Shown one piece after another: positions 15,885 through 22,891 of a stretch of DNA of 35,806 nt. This DNA comes from an uncultured Erythrobacter sp. (GTDB lineage: Bacteria; Pseudomonadota; Alphaproteobacteria; Sphingomonadales; Sphingomonadaceae), in contig CAJXTZ010000016.1 in NCBI GenBank assembly GCA_913061345.1, positions 1 through 35,806 of the forward strand. The letters are read 5' to 3'. The notes below the pieces were generated by a model that saw only the letters and a program-made list of their open reading frames with translations, had not been told where the DNA came from and did not search any database. The position numbers and the translations under genes are program-made. How positions within the stretch are numbered: position 1 is the first letter of the stretch; each line of letters begins with the position of its first letter.

Positions 15885-17113
15885 GGAGCAATGCCCAGCG
15901 CACCGGCGAGGTTCGAACAAATCCGCTCGGCGCTCTCCGAAATGACTTCGTCAGCGAGATGCGCATAGCGCGCGGTCGTCTCAGGCAGTGCATGTCCCAG
16001 CAGCTTGCCGATGGTCGCAAGCGGAATGCCCTTGGCAATGGCCACCGAGGCAAAGCTGTGGCGAAGGTCGTGAAGCCGGACATCGGGCAAAGCGGCCCTG
16101 CGCCTGATCCTGATCCAGTGCTCGCCCAGATTGATTGGGACCTCTCGATGCATCGCCGGAAAGACAAGCTGGTCGTCGGTACGACGGTCGAGGCCATTCA
16201 GAACTTCGATCGCTTGCGGGTTGAGATAGATGGTCTTCGGCCCGGTCTTGCAGTCGGGCAAGGCAAGTCGAGGAGTCTGGACGTAGCGCCAGCGCAGTGT
16301 CGCGATCTCGGAGGCACGTGCGCCCGTGTAAACGAGCATGAGGAGCGCCGGGATCACGAACGGGTTCGCAAATTCGTGACAGGCTAACACGCGCCCGAGC
16401 CTGCGGTATTCGTCGGCGGAAAGGTAGCGCTCCGGGAGCTCGCGCTTGAAGCGGGATACACCGCGACAAGGGTTGGTGCTCTTGGCGCGATACCCGAGCT
16501 TCTCTGCATACTGCATCATGACCGACATGATCGGGATGGTGCGATTGAAGCTTCCTTCCTTCTTTGTCATGGTGTCGCGCCAGCGGTTGATGTCGGATCG
16601 TGCGATCATGTCCACCGGAAGTGAGCCGAATTGCGGTATCAGCAGCTGATGGATGCGCGAGCGCGAGCTCGTCCTGGTCGACGGCTTCCAGTGCGGCGAA
16701 TAGTCGGTCCAGAATTCCTCGGCGAAGTCGACGAAAAGCGGGATCTTCTTCTGCTCGGGCGCAGACGGCAGGTCGGCAAGCGTAGCCTTGATGAGCAATC
16801 TGCGCGCGGCTGGAGCGCTCAGCGCACCTGCCGCCACTCCCGCGCGTCCCAACGTCACCATCCTCTGCACGCCTCGAGGCCGGTACTTCACTATCCAGCT
16901 AAGGTGTCCGGACTTGCGCTTGCGCAGTCCGAAGCCAGGTAGTTCATTGTCCCATGTAATCCCGAGCGGGAGACATGTTCTACGGGCCACATGACCGGTC
17001 AGCTTCAGCTTCTTGGACCGCCGTTTCAAGGTTACGGCTGTGCCTTGGCTTCCCCCAGATTCCCGATCGGTTGGAATTTTCAACCTATCTGTTTTTACGT
17101 GTTTTTTCTCCAT
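15881..17113 (-). CDS. Tyrosine recombinase, first of a coupled pair
   Basis: The 410-residue protein starts at the ATG at 17113, 15 bases inside the right 103-bp repeat. It has the N-terminal arm region (WDNELPGFGLRKRKSG), a core-binding domain (FWTDYSPHWKPSTRT) and a complete catalytic domain: R in VYTGARASEIATLRW, K in DCKTGPKTIYL, HxxR in HDLRHSFASVA, H in LLGHALPETT and Y in ARYAHL. It is the intact relative of the truncated recombinase at 1546-2244, but the two are clearly diverged. It should catalyse integration, excision or inversion of the island together with the coupled second recombinase. Confidence 0.94.
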   Translation of the reverse strand: MEKKHVKTDRLKIPTDRESGGSQGTAVTLKRRSKKLKLTGHVARRTCLPLGITWDNELPGFGLRKRKSGHLSWIVKYRPRGVQRMVTLGRAGVAAGALSAPAARRLLIKATLADLPSAPEQKKIPLFVDFAEEFWTDYSPHWKPSTRTSSRSRIHQLLIPQFGSLPVDMIARSDINRWRDTMTKKEGSFNRTIPIMSVMMQYAEKLGYRAKSTNPCRGVSRFKRELPERYLSADEYRRLGRVLACHEFANPFVIPALLMLVYTGARASEIATLRWRYVQTPRLALPDCKTGPKTIYLNPQAIEVLNGLDRRTDDQLVFPAMHREVPINLGEHWIRIRRRAALPDVRLHDLRHSFASVAIAKGIPLATIGKLLGHALPETTARYAHLADEVISESAERICSNLAGALGIAP

Positions 17114-17128
17114 TAATGCAGCTTAGGC

Positions 17129-17231
17129 TGCGTCCGGTGTGCTTAAAGTCCGCTCCTTCACCCTACTCGCTGAGAGCACACCGACCGTAAGCCAGTAGCT
17201 CTCGGTATATAAGTGGTGGCTCAAAATGGGC
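17129..17231 (-). repeat. Right copy of 103-bp island-bounding inverted repeat
   Basis: It is the inverted partner of 1371-1473, with 5 mismatches in 103 positions by hand. It lies directly upstream of the intact recombinase pair and, like the left copy, points inward. The internal inverted pair of the left copy is kept here with 9 of its 10 bases. Outside the repeat the two flanks do not resemble each other apart from a short GTCAGC. Confidence 0.9.
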
Positions 17232-17460
17232 CGGTTGCTGACTGTCTGCTTTGGGCAGGCAACCAATGCAAATCGGCCATTTTGCTTCCGACCCCATGGC
17301 AGACCACCCATGTATGCCCAGCACCTGTTGAATGGCAGCCGTTTGTCGTGTCTCTACAATACATCAGGTAGCAGAAGCCCATGAAGTTCATCACTCTCAA
17401 TCGCGCCTCGACCCTTTCCGTTGGGCTGAGCTGGCCGGGTTTCCGGCTCGTGAAGCAGCA

Positions 17461-18265
17461 ATGCCGCTCGACCATACGCGCCTAATCGATACTTCTCTGC
17501 GCTTGGCGCAGATGCCATTGCCCGCTTCGTTCGCGACGGCTTCGTCTGGGTGGGTGCTGCATTTTCATCCAAGGTGGCCGCAGAAGCGCGCGCGATCCTG
17601 TGGGTGGCCACGGGATGCGATCCCGATGACTCGACCACCTGGACCCGGCCCGTCTCGAGCGGTTCGATCAGGCTCCGTTTCACGAAGCGGCAAACACAAC
17701 CGCCCTGCATACAGCATTCGACCAGCTTGTGGGCAAAGGTCGGTGGCTGCCGCGGGGCGGACTCGGAACATTTGCTGTTGGCTTTCCATCTGCCGAAGAA
17801 CCTGGAGACGACGGGTGGCACATCGAGGTCAGCTTCGCTTATGAGAAGCCCGACTTCATGGAGTGGCGGGCCAATGTGCACCGCAAGGGCCGCGCCCTGT
17901 TGATGCTGTTCCTATTCTCGGATGTGGGTATTCACGATTCCTCAACGCGCATTCGGGTCGGCTCGCATATCGATACAGCGCGACAACTCGCACCGGCCAA
18001 GGAAGCCGGTCTGACCCTTCGAGAGTTGGCCTCGGACGGATTCGCCGGATCGGCCCATCGCCTGGAGCAACTGGCAACGGGTCCGGCCGGCAAGGTGTAT
18101 CTGTGCCACCCTTTCCTCGTGCATTCTGCATATAAGGATTACGGTAAGCAGCCGCGCTTCATTGCGCAGCCGCCACTGCTACCGCGTGAGCCGATCAGTC
18201 TCGAGCGTTCCGACAATAGCTACTCGCCGGTCGAGAAGACTATTCTGAGGGCTTTGGGCAGGTGA
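17461..18265 (+). pseudogene. Phytanoyl-CoA dioxygenase (PhyH) family gene, frameshifted
   Basis: Fragments in two frames add up to one PhyH-like protein. The first frame gives GADAIARFVRDGFVWVGAAF and AEARAILWVATGCDPDDSTT (about 17505-17654). The second continues RLERFDQAPFHEAANTTALH and LPRGGLGTFAVGFPS, then the Fe(II)-binding region DGWHIEVSF with its distal histidine in CHPFLVHSA. A net loss of one base near 17651-17654 separates them. The first frame has no plausible start: TGA codons lie at 17427 and 17451 and the next ATG is inside the domain. Such enzymes are Fe(II)/2-oxoglutarate hydroxylases, substrate unknown. The gene begins about 230 bases beyond the right island repeat, so its damage may relate to the insertion. 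Confidence 0.8.
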
Positions 18266-18312
18266 CGCGGTCAGAATTTGACGCAAAGGCGTGTCTGCCA
18301 GCATGACGCGCC

Positions 18313-18342
18313 TTGCAAATTATATATTGCGCACAATATAAT
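18313..18342 (+). promoter_or_regulatory. ohr promoter with overlapping OhrR operator
   Basis: A -35-like TTGCAA (18313-18318) and a perfect -10 TATAAT (18337-18342) are 18 bases apart. Between and over the -10 lies an inverted repeat, ATATTG-CGCA-CAATAT at 18324-18339. An operator placed there would block RNA polymerase. OhrR-type repressors control ohr in this way and release DNA when their reactive cysteine is oxidised by organic peroxides. A strong AAGGAG ribosome site follows at 18373-18378, before the ohr ATG. Confidence 0.75.
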
Positions 18343-18383
18343 TGGATACTATTTATCCTGCTGTCTAACCGTAAGGAGCTAAC

Positions 18384-18809
18384 ATGAAAAATCTCTACAA
18401 CACTCGCGTTAACGCCTATGGTGGCCGCGCCGGAAAGGTCAAAAGCGAAGATGGCATTCTCGAGCTCGACCTCGCTCTACCGAAGGAACTCGGTGGCAAG
18501 GGCGACGCGACTAATCCCGAGCAACTCTTCGCTGCTGGTTATGCGGCTTGCTTCGAAAATGCCGTGATCCATGTAACGCGGGCACAGACCGACAAGGTGG
18601 GTGACGACGACATTGAAGTCTCCTGCCAGGTCGGCCTCTTGCCGAATGGTAATGACGGGTTTAATCTCGCTGTCACACTGGATGTCGAAATTGCCGGGGT
18701 CAATCAGGCAAAGGCTGACGAGATCGTGAAGAACGCCCACGCTGCTTGCCCCTATTCCAACGCAGTCAGCGGAAACGTCGATGTGAAAATTAATGTGTTC
18801 GCCCAATGA
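18384..18809 (+). CDS. ohr: Organic hydroperoxide resistance protein Ohr
   Basis: The 141-residue protein is a full-length Ohr/OsmC-family thiol peroxidase of the Ohr subgroup. It reduces organic hydroperoxides in the cytoplasm using two cysteines, seen as C56 in YAACFENAV and C122 in HAACPYSNAV. The first half contains DLALPKELGGKGDATNPEQL, which carries an Ohr-type loop. The ATG at 18384 has an excellent AAGGAG site. Its stop overlaps the start of the OhrR-type regulator by 4 bases, so the two genes form a self-regulated operon behind the palindrome-bearing promoter. Confidence 0.96.
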   Translation: MKNLYNTRVNAYGGRAGKVKSEDGILELDLALPKELGGKGDATNPEQLFAAGYAACFENAVIHVTRAQTDKVGDDDIEVSCQVGLLPNGNDGFNLAVTLDVEIAGVNQAKADEIVKNAHAACPYSNAVSGNVDVKINVFAQ

Positions 18810-19276
18810 ATGACGGAGTGGCAGCAGCACAGGACCCGCGCGATCCCTTGTTGCTCGATCGACAGGTTTGCTTTCCCCTTTATGCTGCCACCAACCTCCT
18901 CAGCCGCCTCTATGGCCCTGTTCTTCGGGAGCTGGGTCTCACCTATCCGCAATATCTGGTCATGCTGGTATTATGGGAGAAAGAACCCCAGACGGTGGGC
19001 TCCCTCGGCGCGCGGCTTTACCTCGATAGCGGAACTCTCACCCCTCTGCTGAAGCGTATGGAGGCCGCCGGCCTGGTTCGACGAACACGCGATCCGGAAG
19101 ACGAGCGCCGAGTGGTTATCGAACTGACCGAGAGTGGAAAAATACTGCGCAACCAGGCAGTGTATGTTCCCGAAACCCTCGCGAGGGGGCGCAAATCCGA
19201 AGGGATTGACGAACTGCGGGACAGCGTGCGCAGGCTTGTCGAACTGCTTGCGGAGCAAACCGGCTCGAAGAGGTGA
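18806..19276 (+). CDS. ohrR: MarR-family peroxide-sensing repressor OhrR
   Basis: The 156-residue MarR-type winged-helix protein has the reactive cysteine typical of OhrR at C22 in DRQVCFPLYAATNLLSRLY. The DNA-binding part follows: YPQYLVMLVLWEKEPQTVGS, GTLTPLLKRMEAAGLV and the wing TRDPEDERRV. It probably represses its own operon at the ATATTG-CGCA-CAATAT palindrome and is inactivated by organic hydroperoxides. The start overlaps ohr by 4 bases. No feature suggests damage. Confidence 0.95.
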   Translation: MNDGVAAAQDPRDPLLLDRQVCFPLYAATNLLSRLYGPVLRELGLTYPQYLVMLVLWEKEPQTVGSLGARLYLDSGTLTPLLKRMEAAGLVRRTRDPEDERRVVIELTESGKILRNQAVYVPETLARGRKSEGIDELRDSVRRLVELLAEQTGSKR

Positions 19277-19405
19277 AGCCTCTCAGCAGGTGTCGCACGT
19301 CTGCGAGGATTGCCTGTCCGATCTTCGTGGGGCGTCCACTGGGACGCTTGGCGATAGTCGAGCGACCTTGCGATGCAGTTCGTTTCCTCTCGCCCGCCCG
19401 CGTAA

Positions 19406-19675
19406 ATGAGGACTGCCGACCCGACTTTACAGACCTATCTCGACCGCAATGTCGCCGGTGCCACTCTACTGGTGGCACCCGAGACCGGACAGCCAACATC
19501 GGGCGATCCGATCGAAATCGTCCTGACCGGCCCCGACATGTTGAAGCTGCAAGAGCTGTCGCAGGACGTGCAGGCGCTGCTGGAAGACGAGGTTGGCGTA
19601 GTCGACGTTCGCGACAATCTCGGTAGCATCAAAGGTGAGATCGCACTTCAGCCAAACCGCGAGGCTTTCCGATGA
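19406..19675 (+). pseudogene. Internal fragment of an RND efflux permease
   Basis: The 89 residues resemble the periplasmic porter domain of RND pumps (PIEIVLTGPDMLKLQELSQD, VGVVDVRDNLGSIKGEIALQ). The segment can be laid against the equivalent part of the intact pump at 29317-32457 (IEAQFSGPDPAVLQSLAQQA). No membrane segment is left on either side, so this is a relic, not a working transporter. It seems to come from a different RND subtype than the intact pump. The ATG at 19406 is probably not a real start. Confidence 0.7.
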
Positions 19676-20118
19676 ATCGGCAAGGTCAGAGACGTCGAGC
19701 CGTTCCACCGACCTGGCTCTTGCCGATATCCCGTTCAACCATGGCCGCCGCATTTCTGGAGAATGGCCAGGCGCGGACCCTGTGGCTGTCGGGCGTTCAC
19801 CGGAGAAGTGCCACGAAGGCCGATGCCAAGATCCTTGCCGGACAGGATCTGGACTATTCGCTCGACCCCTTTGATGACCAGAGCTTCTACCGGTCGGCCG
19901 CGCGTTCGCGCAATGCCGCGCTGGAAGTTACCGTGGGCGTGTCGCCCAAGGCCTCGCGGGTCTGGCTTGGCAAGGCAAATTCAATCGAAGGGTTTGCCGC
20001 TTCGGCGGCGCTGCTCATCAACGCTGTCGCGGCCGCGAAGCAAGGAACCGCCGAGCCATTCCGCTTTCTCGCAACCCCGGTGCAGGCGCTCGACCCTGCA
20101 CAAGTCAAAGGCGGATAA
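19672..20118 (+). CDS. Unrecognised ORF, possibly gene remnant
   Basis: The 148-codon frame overlaps the RND fragment by 4 bases. The first 25 residues look like junk (arginine-rich, low order). From about residue 25 the composition is protein-like, with LENGQARTLWLSGVHRRSAT, YSLDPFDDQSFYRSAARSRN and a small alanine-rich helix near the end. I do not recognise a family. No membrane segment or signal peptide is seen. It may be the C-terminal part of a longer gene joined here by a deletion. Confidence 0.4.
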   Translation: MNRQGQRRRAVPPTWLLPISRSTMAAAFLENGQARTLWLSGVHRRSATKADAKILAGQDLDYSLDPFDDQSFYRSAARSRNAALEVTVGVSPKASRVWLGKANSIEGFAASAALLINAVAAAKQGTAEPFRFLATPVQALDPAQVKGG

Positions 20119-20540
20119 AGACCGAACCCAGGTCGCTTTGTTGCCACCGTTCGAGATGTCCTTAAGCCCAATCCATCTCCGTTAAGCCGACTAATCCTAT
20201 TGTCCGATATGGGCATCGCTCCGACGCCCTCGAACCGACGTCCGCTTTCGGAACGTAACCCTGAATGCTCGGATGACTGGGATGAGAGGGCGAAGCCGAC
20301 CTGAGCGCATGCCATGCGAACATCTGCTTCTGGCGAACCGCCGAGTTGGTGGTTAGGACCGACATTAGAGTCGCAACCCGCCATTCCACTTTTGACCATC
20401 CAGTCTACGCAAGCGCCAAGCCCCAGACTATTTGTCGAAACCCGGGCGGATCGGCGTTTTCTACTTGGACAAGGCGATGCGGGTAGAGTGGGCAGGCACA
20501 ATCGTTTATGCTAGCCAAAGTGAGCCGGTTCTGTACGAAG
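20119..20540. other. 422-bp stretch without a supported gene
   Basis: Short open frames exist on both strands but none has a domain, a ribosome site or protein-like composition. The piece around 20215-20300 resembles intergenic repeat DNA of related genomes, from memory only. No tRNA or strong terminator was found. Confidence 0.5.
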
Positions 20541-20999
20541 TCATTCTGCCGTCGAAATGTGGGATCGCGTCGAACTGCCTTTCTCCTCGCGCACCTGACC
20601 CACGAATTCGAGAAGAAACGCAGTGCTCAAACCGAACATGACGAGGCCGTTGGCAGCCACGATCGCAGACAGCAGCCGCACATCCTGCGAGAGGATAACG
20701 TCGCCGAAGCCTAGCGTCGTCAGGGAAACCGTTGCGAAATAGAGCGCCGGTTCCAGCGCTTCGAAGGCACCCAATACAATAAACAGGCCCGCCCAAATCC
20801 AAGCCGCCAGCGTGATAGCGAGCAGCATCCATATCGTAGAAGCGGCAAGAAGCAAGGTCGCTCCAAAGCGTGTTGTTCGCGTGCGAGGCGGCGTGAAGCG
20901 ATCATCGACTGAGAAGGCTATTGCGGCAAAACACGCTTGCATGATGATGGTAAGTGCAACGGTCACCGTTCCGATCGCGAGTTGAGCGACGATACTCAT
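20541..20999 (-). CDS. Two-TM potassium channel family protein (Ion_trans_2)
   Basis: The 152-residue protein has hydrophobic segments near residues 5-28 and 47-80, a pore helix with the selectivity-filter-like TTLGFGD, and a closing membrane helix (ANGLVMFGLSTAFLLEFVGQ). The filter reads TLGFGD instead of the canonical TVGYGD. There is no cytoplasmic RCK domain, so gating and ligand are unknown. It stands alone, with 71 bases to the histidine kinase fragment upstream. It would sit in the inner membrane and pass potassium or other monovalent cations. Confidence 0.85.
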   Translation of the reverse strand: MSIVAQLAIGTVTVALTIIMQACFAAIAFSVDDRFTPPRTRTTRFGATLLLAASTIWMLLAITLAAWIWAGLFIVLGAFEALEPALYFATVSLTTLGFGDVILSQDVRLLSAIVAANGLVMFGLSTAFLLEFVGQVREEKGSSTRSHISTAE

Positions 21000-21070
21000 C
21001 GTTGATGATCCTCAATTTTATCAATTTGATTTACTCCTCCGATTATTATCAGTCTGCAGTGGAGTCTCGC

Positions 21071-21616
21071 TCATTCTGAGCTTCTACCCGCCGACAACAG
21101 CACAACTTGCACATGCAGTCCTCGGCCCGGCTTGGACCGGAACGAGACGGAGCCGCCTATGGCTTCGGCAAGTCCGCAGACGATCGCTAAGCCAAGGCCG
21201 GCTCCGCCCGTCTGTCGATCGCGTGACGGATCGAAACGGGCATAGGCCGTGCCTAACGTCAGTTGTTGGTCGGGCGCAACTCCCGGGCCATCGTCCTCAA
21301 ACGACCAGCAGGTCTTACCGCCATCCGAAACATTCCTTACCGTGACGGTCGAGGCGTGGCGCAGGGCATTATCGACGAGGTTATCAAAAATCCGTCCGAG
21401 CGCGGTGGGATCACCCAGCACATGGCTTGCCGGCGAAAGGTCGAGGCCGATGCGGTCCTCATCTGAATGCAGCGCCAATAGATCACCAGTCAGAGCCGTA
21501 AGGTTGACCTCCACCGTCGCCCAGACCGCGGCGTCGCTCTCTTTATAGTAAGAGGGCGACGCTGCGCTTCGTGAAAGTTTTGAGGTCAGGAGAGAGGCTC
21601 CCGACCGGCCCGTCAT
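21071..21616 (-). pseudogene. Sensor histidine kinase, only the ATP-binding domain left
   Basis: The 181 residues form a HATPase_c domain: N box FDNLVDNALRHAS, G1 box FEDDGPGVAP, G2 box GAGLGLAIVCGLAEAIGG, ending in a normal kinase C-terminus. The phosphoacceptor (HisKA) domain with its histidine, the sensor and the membrane segments are absent. The first 25 residues or so do not look like kinase sequence. No response regulator lies next to it. A stand-alone ATPase-domain protein is possible but a decayed kinase is more likely. Confidence 0.75.
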
Positions 21617-22033
21617 GGAGAAAACTCATGGGCTCCGCCGCGAACCCGAACTGCCCGATCATCTCGATATCGCACGAGAAACGCCGGACTCGTTACCGAC
21701 CGGCGAGTTCGCGATTTTCGAGGATGACCCGGATGAAGCTGCGCGCGCATCGGCCTTGCGGCGACGGATGCAAGGGCTGGCGCGACAGGCCTCGCAACCC
21801 CGACGACGGCATTGATCTGTAGGAGATCGTGATGCGAAGCGTTACTAAGGGTTTATCGAGACGCTCGGGCGGCGGTACGCCTCTGGCAGAACATTGCTCG
21901 ACGAGATTCCAGAGCACATTGAGCCGGGGCCATCTTCTGGACACTCCGATCACGATGAATCCGAAGGATACTGAAATATCTTTAGGTTCAAACCAATGCA
22001 ACGAAGTTACTGATTTATAAGATATGCGCCAGC
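21617..22033. other. 417-bp stretch without a supported gene
   Basis: A 66-codon frame at 21615-21815 (MEKTHGLRREPELPDHLDIA...) is the best coding candidate but has no domain and no clear ribosome site. It could be a remnant linked to the broken kinase region. From 21835 to 22020 nothing recognisable is seen. Confidence 0.4.
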
Positions 22034-22696
22034 TTACCGCCCATTCGTCGAAAAGACGACGCCAGTGCGAAGTGCAGCCATCACGAAATCAAGTTCCTTG
22101 TCCAGGCTGACGGATTCGCTGCCATGATATTCGGGACCCATGCCCCTCAGTATTTCATAATTCGGCAAGGAGAATAATAAGTCGAAGACGATCTTAGCGA
22201 TCGCCGGGAAGTCTGAGAACGCAATTTCTCCGTTTGCGTAGCCGTCCTTTAGAATTTGGTTCATAACGCCGGTAACGTCAGCCACGGCTTTGGCCCTGAT
22301 CTTGTTCTGCAAATCGGGGCGGTAATTGGCAAGCCATGTCAGCAAGGTCTGTATGCCGCGGCCTTCTGCGGTGAGCGAGGCTTCTAGAAATTTATGCGCA
22401 ACGGCTTCGAGGCGCTCGCGAATGGGGCCATTGGCAGGAAGAGTGCTCACCGGACGGATGTGCTTCGCAATACCATAGTCCATCGTCGCACATAGCAGTT
22501 CATCCTTGGATTTGTAGCGTGCGTAAAGTGTTCGCTTCGATACGTGGGCCGAAGCGGCGATCGCGTCCATCCGGGACGCATCGAGGCCCTTAGCGATAAA
22601 TTCCTGCAGCGCTTCCTGCAATATGTGCTCGCCTAGTTTCTCGGCCTCCTCTTTTGAAGGACGACCGCCGCTTGAGGTTCTGCGGGGAAGTGACAT
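22034..22696 (-). CDS. TetR-family transcriptional regulator
   Basis: The 220-residue protein has an N-terminal TetR helix-turn-helix (residues about 20-65; ASRMDAIAASAHVSKRTLYA, then RYKSKDELL) and a long helical ligand-binding and dimerisation domain. The start at 22696 gives a short basic N-terminal tail (RRTSSGGRPSKEEAEKLG), common in this class. It is divergent from the large MscS gene, with 195 bases between them, so that gene is one possible target. The ligand is unknown. Drug-efflux and membrane-stress genes are common targets of the family. Confidence 0.93.
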   Translation of the reverse strand: MSLPRRTSSGGRPSKEEAEKLGEHILQEALQEFIAKGLDASRMDAIAASAHVSKRTLYARYKSKDELLCATMDYGIAKHIRPVSTLPANGPIRERLEAVAHKFLEASLTAEGRGIQTLLTWLANYRPDLQNKIRAKAVADVTGVMNQILKDGYANGEIAFSDFPAIAKIVFDLLFSLPNYEILRGMGPEYHGSESVSLDKELDFVMAALRTGVVFSTNGR

Positions 22697-22891
22697 CTAT
22701 TCTCTCACTATTGCATTGGTTCGGCCATCTGATCTGCTGCCCAGTAGGACGAGGCCTTTGTGGTATGGCCAGGCAAAGCTCCGCAGCGGGCAACGCGGAC
22801 TAATGATGCCCACATGAACGCTTGCCTGCCGCAACGGAAAACGGCATGGTACCGGTGAGTTTACTTTCTTTCATCGCCGGCGCCAGCAAAA

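Noticed and set aside
14724..17113. Complete recombinase-in-trio (RIT) element
   Set aside because: Only two recombinase genes are present; no third is found in the 333 bases downstream.
1371..17231. 103-bp repeats as ordinary attL/attR
   Set aside because: They are inverted, not direct, and no tRNA gene adjoins either copy, so simple tRNA-type integration does not fit.
17221..17475. Minus-strand 84-codon frame beyond the right repeat
   Set aside because: Starts in the dioxygenase remnant, has no domain or ribosome site and odd composition.
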